From Flavobacterium piscinae (lineage in GTDB: Bacteria; Bacteroidota; Bacteroidia; Flavobacteriales; Flavobacteriaceae), in NCBI RefSeq assembly GCF_004122145.1, contig NZ_SBKQ01000001.1, forward strand, positions 124,001-188,000: 64,000 nucleotides of DNA, given 5' to 3'. The notes below the pieces were generated by a model, which worked only from the letters and a program-made list of their open reading frames with translations, was not told the DNA's origin and did not search any database. Below are positions 26,960 through 35,284 of the stretch, piece after piece. Numbering within the stretch: position 1 is the stretch's first letter; the number at the start of each line of letters is the position of its first letter. Made by a program: the position numbers and the translations under genes.

Positions 26960-29926
26960 ATGAACAAAGAGAATCAAATAGAACTAAACCTCATTGAGCA
27001 ACTAAAAGGGTTGAAATACATTCATCGCCCAGACATTGTGGATAGAAAAACCCTTGAACAAAACTTTAAAGCAAAATTTGAAGAACTCAACCGTGTTCGT
27101 TTGTCTGATAATGAATTTTTGCGACTCAGAGAGGAAATCATTGAACCGGATGTTTTTAAAGCCTCTAAACTTTTACGGGAAAGACAATACTTTCAACGAG
27201 AAGATGGAACGCCTTTGCACTACACCCTGGTTAACAACAAAGACTGGTGTAAAAACGATTTTGAAGTGATCAGTCAATTACGCATCAATACCGAAAACAG
27301 CCACCAACGTTATGACGTAATTTTATTGATAAACGGTTTGCCTGTGGTGCAAATAGAGTTGAAAAAGCTGGATATATCACCACGAAAAGCAATGCAACAA
27401 ATTGTGGATTACAAAAACGAACCGGGTAACGGTTACGGTAATTCACTGCTTTGTTATATGCAATTGTTTATTGTTAGTAACAGAACCAACACCTATTATT
27501 TTGCCAATAACAAAAATCAGCATTTTGCTTTTAATGCAGATGAACAGTTTTTACCGATATATCAATTAGCAGACGAGAGCAACAAGAAAATAACACACCT
27601 TGAAACTTTCACAGAAAAATTCCTGACCAAATGCACGTTGGGCAGTATGATTAGCAAGTATATGGTGCTCGTGGAAAGTGAGCAAAAGTTGCTCATCATG
27701 CGGCCTTATCAGATTTATGCGGTGAAGGCGATTGTAGATTGCATCCAACAAAATCGAGGCAATGGCTACATCTGGCATACCACGGGAAGTGGGAAAACCT
27801 TGACTTCTTTTAAAGCTTCTACCTTATTAAAAGACAACGCTGACATTGAAAAATGTTTGTTTGTGGTTGACCGCAAAGACCTTGACCGACAAACCCGTGA
27901 GGAGTTCAATAAATTTCAGGAAGGCAGTGTAGAAGAAAACACCAATACCGAAACCTTGGTAAGACGTTTGCTTTCTACCGATTATGCGGATAAGGTGATT
28001 GTAACCACTATTCAAAAATTAGGCTTGGCCTTGGATGGCAACAACAAAAAGAATTACAAAGAACGTTTAGAACCACTTCGCAACAAGCGAATAGTTTTTA
28101 TTTTTGACGAATGTCACCGTTCGCAATTTGGAGAAAATCACAAAGCCATCAAGGAGTTTTTTCCCAATGCTCAACTGTTTGGTTTTACCGGCACGCCCAT
28201 TTTTGATCAAAATGCTACCTATCAAATTCGCGAGGGAGAAGAGGCATCTTATAAAACCACCCAAGACATTTTTGAAAAACAATTGCACGCCTACACCATT
28301 ACGCACGCTATTGACGACCGAAATGTATTGCGGTTTCACATTGATTATTTCAAAGGTAAAGGAGAGATTAAAGCGAAACCCGGAGAAGCAATTGCTCAAC
28401 AAGCAGTGGTAGAAGCTATTTTAGAAAAACACCATGCTGCAACCAATTTCAGAAGGTTCAATGCAGTGTTGGCAACGGCTTCTATTAACAACGCCATTGA
28501 GTATTACAACCTTTTCAAAGAAATTCAAAAAAAGAAACTAGTCGAAAATCCACACTATGAACCGTTAAACATTGCTTGTGTGTTTTCGCCACCTGCAGAA
28601 GGAAACTCTGATATTCAACAGATTCAGGAAGATTTAACACAGGAAAAGGAAGACAACAAACAGAATCCGGAAGAAAAGAAAGCGGCACTAAAAACCATTA
28701 TGGCTGATTACAACATGCAATATGGCACTAATCATACCATCAACGAATTTGATTTGTATTATCAAGATGTGCAAAGACGCATCAAAGACCAAAAATGGAC
28801 AAACAAAGAACTGGACCGCAGTAAAAAAATTGATATAACCATTGTGGTTGATATGTTGCTTACAGGGTTCGATAGCAAATATTTGAACACCTTATACGTG
28901 GACAAAAACCTAAAATACCACGGATTGATTCAGGCGTTTTCAAGAACCAATCGCGTGTTGAATGACACGAAACCGTATGGAAATATTTTAGATTTCCGTT
29001 CGCAACAAGAAGCCGTAAACCAAGCCATTGCTTTGTTCTCGGGTGAAGATAACGGACGAGCCAAAGAAATTTGGTTGGTTGACCCTGCCCCTGTGGTGAT
29101 TGATAAATACAAAGAAGCCGTTGAAGCTTTAGGGGTTTTTATGCAGCAACACAACATGGTAAGCGAACCTCATGAAGTGTATAACCTAAAAGGGGATGCG
29201 GCACGAATTGCTTTTGTAAAAAACTTCAAAGAAGTACAACGACTCAAAACGCAACTTGACCAATACACCGACATTAATGAAGAACAACAAGTTTTAATTG
29301 AAGCCATTCTGCCAAGTGAAAAATTGCTAGAGTTCAGAAGCTCATATATAGAAACAGCCAAACAACTGCGTGAAATTCAAGAGAAAAACGGCGAAAATAC
29401 ACCACCGGAAATTCAACAATTGGATTTTGAATTTGTGTTGTTTGCCTCTGCGGTGATTGATTATGACTATATCATGAAATTAACCGCCGAAAACTTGGGT
29501 AAAAAACCAAGTAAACAGAAAATGACCAAAGAGCAAGTAAAAAGTTTGCTCAAGTCTACTTCTAATTTAATGGCAGAAGAAGAAGATTTGTCTGATTTTA
29601 TTGACCAACTCGACTGGACGGTTGGGCAATCTGCGGAGGAATTGAAACACAATTTTGAAGTATTTATTGATGAAAAATACAACAAGGAAATAGCGGCCAT
29701 TGCACACCAACACGGCTTGCCTACCGCAGACCTGAAAAACTTTGTAGAAAACATCATGAGCCGCATGATTTTTGACGGTGAAAAGTTAACTGACCTCTTA
29801 GAACCCTTAGACTTGAGTTGGAAAGAACGCCGAGTAAAAGAATTGGCCTTGATGGCAGATTTAGTACCCCAATTAAAAAAATTGGCACAAGGACGTGAAA
29901 TATCTGGATTAGCAGCTTATGAGTAA
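26960..29926 (+). CDS. hsdR: Type I restriction endonuclease subunit R
   Basis: The 988-residue motor and nuclease subunit of a type I restriction system. The N-terminal nuclease site is D119 with E133-L-K135 (a PD-(D/E)xK type in RYDVILLINGLPVVQIELKK). The helicase has the Walker A motif TTGSGKT (274-280), the DECH box (383-386), GFTGTPIFD near residue 405 and DMLLTGFDSKYLNTLYVD near residue 632. A helical C-terminal region follows. All expected motifs are intact, so the enzyme is probably active. Its stop overlaps the hsdS start by 8 bases. Confidence 0.97.
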   Translation: MNKENQIELNLIEQLKGLKYIHRPDIVDRKTLEQNFKAKFEELNRVRLSDNEFLRLREEIIEPDVFKASKLLRERQYFQREDGTPLHYTLVNNKDWCKNDFEVISQLRINTENSHQRYDVILLINGLPVVQIELKKLDISPRKAMQQIVDYKNEPGNGYGNSLLCYMQLFIVSNRTNTYYFANNKNQHFAFNADEQFLPIYQLADESNKKITHLETFTEKFLTKCTLGSMISKYMVLVESEQKLLIMRPYQIYAVKAIVDCIQQNRGNGYIWHTTGSGKTLTSFKASTLLKDNADIEKCLFVVDRKDLDRQTREEFNKFQEGSVEENTNTETLVRRLLSTDYADKVIVTTIQKLGLALDGNNKKNYKERLEPLRNKRIVFIFDECHRSQFGENHKAIKEFFPNAQLFGFTGTPIFDQNATYQIREGEEASYKTTQDIFEKQLHAYTITHAIDDRNVLRFHIDYFKGKGEIKAKPGEAIAQQAVVEAILEKHHAATNFRRFNAVLATASINNAIEYYNLFKEIQKKKLVENPHYEPLNIACVFSPPAEGNSDIQQIQEDLTQEKEDNKQNPEEKKAALKTIMADYNMQYGTNHTINEFDLYYQDVQRRIKDQKWTNKELDRSKKIDITIVVDMLLTGFDSKYLNTLYVDKNLKYHGLIQAFSRTNRVLNDTKPYGNILDFRSQQEAVNQAIALFSGEDNGRAKEIWLVDPAPVVIDKYKEAVEALGVFMQQHNMVSEPHEVYNLKGDAARIAFVKNFKEVQRLKTQLDQYTDINEEQQVLIEAILPSEKLLEFRSSYIETAKQLREIQEKNGENTPPEIQQLDFEFVLFASAVIDYDYIMKLTAENLGKKPSKQKMTKEQVKSLLKSTSNLMAEEEDLSDFIDQLDWTVGQSAEELKHNFEVFIDEKYNKEIAAIAHQHGLPTADLKNFVENIMSRMIFDGEKLTDLLEPLDLSWKERRVKELALMADLVPQLKKLAQGREISGLAAYE

Positions 29927-31199
29927 AAATATGAAGATTATACCAGAGTTGAGATTTCCTGAGTTTGAAAATGAAGGGGAATGGGAAGAAAAAGAGCTTG
30001 GTAAGCTTGCAAAGAAAATTACTGAAAGAAACAAAGATAGCTTGGTAAAAGATGTTTTTACAAATTCAGCTATTGATGGAATTGTTGACCAACGAGATTA
30101 TTTTGATAAAGATATAGCAGATAAAAATAATTTGGAGAACTATTACATTGTTAAAGAGGGAGACTATGTTTATAATCCTCGGATTTCTAATATTGCACCT
30201 GTAGGGCCTATATCTAAAAATAAAACAAATAAAGAAGGAGCAATGTCTCCGCTGTACACGGTATTTAGATTTGATAGTAAGAATAACGATTTTTTTGAAT
30301 ATTATTTTAAGTCAGAACATTGGTATAACGCGATAAGAAAAGTTTCAAATACTGGTGCAAGGTTTGATAGAATGAGTATTGCTGATTCCGCATTTATGGA
30401 AATTCCAGTTTTATCCCCATCTCCCAAAGAACAACAAAAAATCGCCTCCTGTCTTTCTTCTTTAGATGAAGTGATTGCAGCCCACAGCCAAAAGTTGGAG
30501 TTACTCAAAGACCATAAAAAAGGGTTAATGCAAAATCTTTTTCCGCAAGAAGGTGAGAAAGTGCCGAAGTATCGGTTTAAGGAGTTTGAGAAGGATGGGG
30601 AGTGGTTGGAGAAAAATTTAGAAAATTATATTGATTTATTTTCAGGAATAGCTCTTAAAAGCGAGGAAATTAGTGACGATCAATCAGGGAGGCCAATTTT
30701 AAGAGGGATTAATATTACAGAAGGATATATTAGGCATTCAAAAGACATAGATAAATACTTTTTAGGAAGTATTGAAAACATGGAAAAGTATTTTGTTAAG
30801 AAAAATGATATTGTAATCGGAATGGATGGATCTAAAGTTGGAAAAAATGTTGCTTTAGTTGGAAAAGGAGATGAAGATTCTATTTTGATTCAAAGGGTCG
30901 CAAGAATAAGAACAAATGAAAAAGCGGATATTCATTTCATTTACCAATTTTTAATTTCTGACAAATTTAGAGCGTATGTTGATATAGTAAACACTAGTTC
31001 TGGAATACCACATATTAGTTCCCAACAAATTAAAGATTTCAAAATAGGTATACCTCCTAAATTAAAAGAACAACAAAAAATTGCTTCTTGTCTTTCCTCT
31101 TTAGATTCACTTATCACAGCAGAGGCTGAGAAGATAGAGCAATTGAAATGGCATAAAAAAGGGTTGATGCAGGGGTTGTTTCCTAAAATTAATGAGTAG
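29919..31199 (+). CDS. hsdS: Type I restriction specificity subunit S
   Basis: A 426-residue specificity subunit with two target recognition domains (about residues 15-165 and 225-385). Each is followed by a conserved helical spacer (KEQQKIASCLSSLDEVIAAH near residue 170 and KEQQKIASCLSSLDSLITAE near residue 383). The protein is an internal duplication: LRFPEFENEGEWEEKEL near residue 11 recurs as YRFKEFEKDGEWLEKNL near residue 217. The recognition sequence is bipartite but cannot be read from the protein. Two 42-bp near-identical DNA repeats encode the spacers. The darT start codon lies 3 bases after its stop. Confidence 0.96.
   Translation: MSKNMKIIPELRFPEFENEGEWEEKELGKLAKKITERNKDSLVKDVFTNSAIDGIVDQRDYFDKDIADKNNLENYYIVKEGDYVYNPRISNIAPVGPISKNKTNKEGAMSPLYTVFRFDSKNNDFFEYYFKSEHWYNAIRKVSNTGARFDRMSIADSAFMEIPVLSPSPKEQQKIASCLSSLDEVIAAHSQKLELLKDHKKGLMQNLFPQEGEKVPKYRFKEFEKDGEWLEKNLENYIDLFSGIALKSEEISDDQSGRPILRGINITEGYIRHSKDIDKYFLGSIENMEKYFVKKNDIVIGMDGSKVGKNVALVGKGDEDSILIQRVARIRTNEKADIHFIYQFLISDKFRAYVDIVNTSSGIPHISSQQIKDFKIGIPPKLKEQQKIASCLSSLDSLITAEAEKIEQLKWHKKGLMQGLFPKINE
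30426..30467. repeat. 42-bp direct repeat in hsdS, copy 1
   Basis: Matches 31065-31106 at 38 of 42 positions and encodes the conserved KEQQKIASCLSSLD spacer after the first recognition domain. Confidence 0.85.
31065..31106. repeat. 42-bp direct repeat in hsdS, copy 2
   Basis: Second copy, after the second recognition domain. Recombination between the copies, or with another hsdS gene, could exchange recognition domains. Confidence 0.85.
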
Positions 31200-31202
31200 A
31201 AG

Positions 31203-31832
31203 ATGATTGATTTGAATAAAACATACTTGTATAGGATGACACACATCGAGAATGTGCCTCATATTCTTTTGCATGGAATAACGCATAGAAATTCGCCCAA
31301 CGCTAATCCTGGTTTTACACCAATTGGCGATCCAAGTTTGATTTCTACAAGAGATATTTTTCAATTGGATAATGGAAAACTTTTGGGCGACTATGTGCCG
31401 TTTTATTTTGGTACTCGAACGCCTATGCTCTATGTTATTCAAAAAGGATTCAATGGTTTGAATCCTACTCCTGCTCAAGATGTTGTATATTGTGTAACCT
31501 CTGTTCAAAAAATCATTGAAAGTGAGCTAACATTTGTTTTTACCGATGGGCACGCCGTTGATTGTTTAAGTACACAATACAATCAGCATGATGTAAATCA
31601 TTTGGAGGATTTGTTGGATTGGCAAGCCGTAAAATCCATAAATTGGAAAAGCGAAACAGATTTGGATTTAAAACGAAGAAAGCAAGCAGAATTTTTAGTT
31701 TTGGGCGATGTTGCTCCTATTCATATTTTGGGATTTGTTGTTTATAACGAAGTAGCATACAATCGCTTATTAGAAATGGGGTTGCCCAAAAATCAAATAC
31801 ATATTAATAATAATCATTACTTTGCAATATGA
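31203..31832 (+). CDS. darT: DarT-family DNA ADP-ribosyltransferase toxin
   Basis: A 209-residue protein with the DarT (DUF4433) layout: YRMTHIENVPHILLHGI at residues 10-26 with the NAD-contacting His14, ISTR ending at Arg50, and the catalytic glutamate in KRRKQAEFLV (E163). VPFYFGTRTPMLYVI near residue 65 is also typical. DarT enzymes attach ADP-ribose to bases in single-stranded DNA and block replication; several act in phage defence. Its stop overlaps the darG start by 4 bases, the usual toxin-antitoxin coupling. Its position between hsdS and hsdM is unusual. Key residues are intact. Confidence 0.93.
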   Translation: MIDLNKTYLYRMTHIENVPHILLHGITHRNSPNANPGFTPIGDPSLISTRDIFQLDNGKLLGDYVPFYFGTRTPMLYVIQKGFNGLNPTPAQDVVYCVTSVQKIIESELTFVFTDGHAVDCLSTQYNQHDVNHLEDLLDWQAVKSINWKSETDLDLKRRKQAEFLVLGDVAPIHILGFVVYNEVAYNRLLEMGLPKNQIHINNNHYFAI

Positions 31833-32863
31833 TTCATTTTGTTACCGGAAACATACTAGACAGTCAGGCTCAAGCACTCGTTAATACAGTGAATACAATG
31901 GGTGTTATGGGCAAAGGAATTGCTTTGCAGTTCAAGAAACAATTTCCAAACAATTATAAAATTTATAAGGAAACTTGTGAGCAAAAGGCTTTACAAGTTG
32001 GTCAGCTTTTGATTACAGAGGAAGATGCAATGTTCTCGGGGAAGAAACTAATTATTAACTTTCCTACCAAAACAAATTGGCGATTACCTTCCGAGTACTC
32101 CTATATTGAAGCCGGACTTCAGGAACTCAAGAAGGTTATTGTTGATAAAAACATTCAATCTATTGCCATACCCCCATTAGGAGCCGGTAATGGTGGTTTA
32201 GATTGGCAAAGAGTGAAAAAAATGATTATTGAGGTTTTAAAAGATGTTGACTGTGACATCTATTTGTATGAGCCCACCGCAGCCATTCAAGAAGTTCTAA
32301 ATTCAGAAAGAGTAAAACTCACTCCCGCCAGAGCAATGTTGCTTTCTGTTCTTTATGAAATGGTTCGTCACGGTGAATTTGTTTCAGAATTTGGTGCCGA
32401 AAAAGCGGCCTACTTTTTACAGCGATTTGGAGCACAAGATGAGTTTAAACTCAATTTTATGCCTAATTTTTATGGCCCATATTCGGGTAAAGTTAGACAC
32501 GTTTTATATTATTTGAATGGAAGTTATATCATGGGCTATAGCTCTAAAGACAAAAAACCATTTGATGAATTAAGTCTAGTCATGGAAGCTGAAAATGAAG
32601 TATTCAAGTATCTTAATCAACCCGAAAACAAAGATTTTCTATTTATTGCAGAAAAAACCAAGAAATTTTTAAAAGGATATTATTCTCCTTTTGGCCTTGA
32701 ATTACTATCCACTATAGATTTCATAAAATCAGAAAAAAACAAAAATAGTTCCGATGCTATTTTGAAAGAACTTGAAAATTGGAGCGACAGAAAACGTACT
32801 TTATTTGCCAATCCAAAATTTATCAATAAAGCACTTTCAACTATTAATCAACAATTTGCTTAA
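31829..32863 (+). CDS. darG: DarG-family macrodomain antitoxin
   Basis: A 344-residue antitoxin. The N-terminal macrodomain (about residues 1-155) shows FVTGNILDSQAQALVNTVNT, GVMGKGIALQFK, the catalytic-type lysine K81 in NFPTKTNWRLPS, and PPLGAGNGGLDW (residues 115-126). It would remove ADP-ribose from DNA. The C-terminal half (RAMLLSVLYEMVRHGEFVSE, YGPYSGKVRHVLYYLNG) matches the DarT-binding region of DarG, so both neutralising activities appear present. It starts inside the end of darT and ends 3 bases before hsdM, placing it within one operon. Confidence 0.94.
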   Translation: MIHFVTGNILDSQAQALVNTVNTMGVMGKGIALQFKKQFPNNYKIYKETCEQKALQVGQLLITEEDAMFSGKKLIINFPTKTNWRLPSEYSYIEAGLQELKKVIVDKNIQSIAIPPLGAGNGGLDWQRVKKMIIEVLKDVDCDIYLYEPTAAIQEVLNSERVKLTPARAMLLSVLYEMVRHGEFVSEFGAEKAAYFLQRFGAQDEFKLNFMPNFYGPYSGKVRHVLYYLNGSYIMGYSSKDKKPFDELSLVMEAENEVFKYLNQPENKDFLFIAEKTKKFLKGYYSPFGLELLSTIDFIKSEKNKNSSDAILKELENWSDRKRTLFANPKFINKALSTINQQFA

Positions 32864-32866
32864 CCC

Positions 32867-34516
32867 ATGACTTTAAAAGACCAAAAACAACTCGGTAAAA
32901 CGCTTTGGGACATAGCAGATAACCTACGAGGAGCCATGAATGCGGATGATTTCCGTGATTATATGCTTTCGTTTCTTTTTCTTCGGTATTTGTCATACAA
33001 CTATGAAGAAGCAGCTAAAAAGGAATTGGGAAAAGATTATCCGGATGATACTCCGGCAGATGTAATGAATTCGCTTAAAGTAAATTCTCCTCTACAAATT
33101 TGGTATCTTGAAAATAAAGATGAGGTTATCGAATTTGAAAAACAAATGCGAAGAAAAGTGCATTATGTGATTGAACCTAACCATTTGTGGAGCAACATCA
33201 GCGAAATGGCCAGAACCCAAAATGCTGAATTGTTGGTAACACTCGAATCAGGTTTCCGATACATAGAAAATGAATCGTTTGAAAGTGCTTTTCAAGGTTT
33301 GTTTTCTGAAATCAATTTGAATTCTGAAAAACTAGGCAAAACTTCTGTAGAAAGAAATAAGAAACTTTGCACCATCATTCAAAAAATCGCAGAAGGCATT
33401 GCAGAATTCTCTGCCGATTCAGATACGCTCGGAGATGCTTATGAATATCTAATTGGTGAGTTTGCAGCAGGTTCAGGAAAAAAGGCAGGAGAATTTTATA
33501 CACCACAGCAAATTTCTACTATCCTTTCTGAAATCGTTACCTTAGACAGCCAAGAACCTAAAACAGGAAAAAAAGGTAAATTGGACAAAGTACTGGACAT
33601 GGCATGTGGTTCGGGTTCGTTATTACTGAATGTGCGTAAACGAATCAAAGACAGTGGCGGTAGTGTGGGTAAAATTTACGGTCAAGAAAAAAACATTACC
33701 ACCTATAACCTTGCCCGAATGAATATGCTCTTGCACGGCATGAAAGATACCGAATTTGAGATTTTCCACGGTGATACTTTAGAAAATAGTTGGCCATTGC
33801 TCAACGAAATGAACCCAAGCAAAAAGATAGAATTTGATGCGATTGTTGCCAATCCACCCTTTAGTTTACGTTGGGAACCGAACGATACTTTAGCAGAAGA
33901 TTTCCGTTTCAAAAGTTATGGATTAGCTCCCAAATCAGCTGCCGATTTTGCTTTCTTATTGCATGGTTTTCACTTCTTAGGCAAAGAAGGAACAATGGCT
34001 ATTATCCTGCCACATGGTGTTTTGTTCAGAGGTGGAGCAGAAGAACGCATCAGAACAAAATTATTAAAAGATAATCATGTTGATACAGTAATTGGTTTGC
34101 CTTCCAACTTATTCTATTCAACTGGGATACCGGTTTCTATTTTGGTTTTAAAGAAATGCAAAAAACATGATGATGTATTGTTTATCAATGCCAGTGAGCA
34201 TTACGAAAAAGGAAAACGCCAAAACAAACTAAGAGAAGGCGAAGAGGGAGAACCAAATGACATTCAAAAAATTGTGGATACGTATAAATATCGTCCTGAT
34301 AATGTTCCTCGTTATGCTCGCAGGGTTTCAATGGATGAAATTGAAAAGAATGGGTATAACTTGAATATTTCAAGATATGTGAGCACATCCGTTGATGAAA
34401 TACAAATTGATTTGAATTCGGTTAATCAAAAATTGACTTTGATTAATGAAAGTATTAAAATAAATACAGACAAACACAATGCTTTTTTAAAAGAGTTGGG
34501 ATTGAAAACGATTTAA
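32867..34516 (+). CDS. hsdM: Type I restriction system DNA methyltransferase subunit M
   Basis: A 549-residue adenine methyltransferase. The N-terminal helical HsdM domain (RGAMNADDFRDYMLSFLFLR) is followed by the SAM-binding motif I DMACGSGSLLLN (from residue 244) and the catalytic NPPF (329-332), as in N6-adenine enzymes. It methylates the sites chosen by HsdS and protects the host. It is the last gene of the operon, separated from hsdR and hsdS by the DarTG pair, whereas type I systems more often place hsdM before or beside hsdS. All motifs are intact. Confidence 0.97.
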   Translation: MTLKDQKQLGKTLWDIADNLRGAMNADDFRDYMLSFLFLRYLSYNYEEAAKKELGKDYPDDTPADVMNSLKVNSPLQIWYLENKDEVIEFEKQMRRKVHYVIEPNHLWSNISEMARTQNAELLVTLESGFRYIENESFESAFQGLFSEINLNSEKLGKTSVERNKKLCTIIQKIAEGIAEFSADSDTLGDAYEYLIGEFAAGSGKKAGEFYTPQQISTILSEIVTLDSQEPKTGKKGKLDKVLDMACGSGSLLLNVRKRIKDSGGSVGKIYGQEKNITTYNLARMNMLLHGMKDTEFEIFHGDTLENSWPLLNEMNPSKKIEFDAIVANPPFSLRWEPNDTLAEDFRFKSYGLAPKSAADFAFLLHGFHFLGKEGTMAIILPHGVLFRGGAEERIRTKLLKDNHVDTVIGLPSNLFYSTGIPVSILVLKKCKKHDDVLFINASEHYEKGKRQNKLREGEEGEPNDIQKIVDTYKYRPDNVPRYARRVSMDEIEKNGYNLNISRYVSTSVDEIQIDLNSVNQKLTLINESIKINTDKHNAFLKELGLKTI

Positions 34517-34589
34517 TTAAACTTCTTATTTATTTAAAAAAGCGTTTATAACGTAAATAAAATACTACTTCGTATAGTTTTAAAATAAG

Positions 34590-34608
34590 ATTAACGCTAC
34601 ACGTTAAT
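34590..34608. promoter_or_regulatory. Perfect inverted repeat upstream of the coiled-coil gene
   Basis: ATTAACG and CGTTAAT are separated by five bases, 81 bases before the start of the gene at 34690. It has the form of a repressor site; no binding protein can be named. Confidence 0.45.
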
Positions 34609-34689
34609 GTTTTGGTAAACTTCTGATTTGTAATGCTTTTAAGGTACATTACTTGCGTTTATGTAATTGTAATTTTAAATGAATTAATT

Positions 34690-35097
34690 ATGTATTCAGT
34701 AAGTAATTTAACAACAGTTGCCGATTGCGATGTGTTGTTGGGCATGGCCCAAAAGGAAAAATCTGATTTAAACTTTAAAAAGTTATCAGAAGAACGACTT
34801 GTGACCAACTACAGCAATACCGCTGTAGAGATTGATGCCATCTTGCAAGGTGTAATTGCAGAAATTGCCGCTGTGGATACTGTTCTTGCTGTTTTACCGG
34901 AAGGCCCCACCAAAGAGGCCGAAGAAAAACGCAAAGTACGGTTAGAATACCGCAAATTCTTGTTAGAAAACCGTAAAGAAAGTTACGGTGCGGTGGCTCT
35001 GCTAGAAAAAGAATTAGACCTTGAACGCGTAAACAAACAACTTGCCGAAGTTGATGTGTTTATCGCCGAAGTTACCGCCCATAGGGATACGTTGTAA
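34690..35097 (+). CDS. Small helical coiled-coil protein of unknown function
   Basis: About 135 residues starting at the ATG at 34690 (MYSVSNLTTVADCDVLLGMA), which gives a soluble, almost wholly helical protein rich in Glu, Leu and Lys. A typical segment is EEKRKVRLEYRKFLLENRKE. There is no signal peptide or known catalytic motif. I have the impression that similar proteins are scattered among Bacteroidota, but the family is not named. It ends in a strong terminator and has its own leader with an inverted repeat, so it is probably a separate unit from the hsd-dar operon. Confidence 0.7.
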   Translation: MYSVSNLTTVADCDVLLGMAQKEKSDLNFKKLSEERLVTNYSNTAVEIDAILQGVIAEIAAVDTVLAVLPEGPTKEAEEKRKVRLEYRKFLLENRKESYGAVALLEKELDLERVNKQLAEVDVFIAEVTAHRDTL

Positions 35098-35116
35098 AAG
35101 TAATTGTAATGTAATG

Positions 35117-35140
35117 ACCGCCTTGATGGGCGGTTTTTTT
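35117..35140 (+). terminator. Rho-independent terminator after the coiled-coil gene
   Basis: ACCGCC and GGCGGT pair across a six-base loop and run into seven T. Confidence 0.9.
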
Positions 35141-35238
35141 ATGATAAGAAGTTTTTAATTTATGATGTTTTTTAGATTTAGTGTTTTTTATTTTTTTAGA
35201 AAAATATCAAATTCTATTAAATTAGTACCAATAAAAAA

Positions 35239-35260
35239 AGCACCAACTTTCGTTGATGCT
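35239..35260 (-). terminator. Rho-independent terminator after the T9SS gene at 35285
   Basis: Read on the minus strand, AGCATCAAC and GTTGGTGCT pair (one G-U) around a GAAA loop and are followed by seven T. It lies 24 bases past the stop codon. Confidence 0.8.
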
Positions 35261-35284
35261 ATTTTATATTTGAAGTAAAGGTTA

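Noticed and set aside
28067..28412. Antisense and out-of-frame reading frames in hsdR
   Set aside because: They overlap the conserved helicase region, which explains the coding periodicity.
26198..35097. Prophage or integrative element ends around the defence island
   Set aside because: No integrase, transposase, tRNA target or clear flanking direct repeats could be seen, so transfer is only suspected from gene content.
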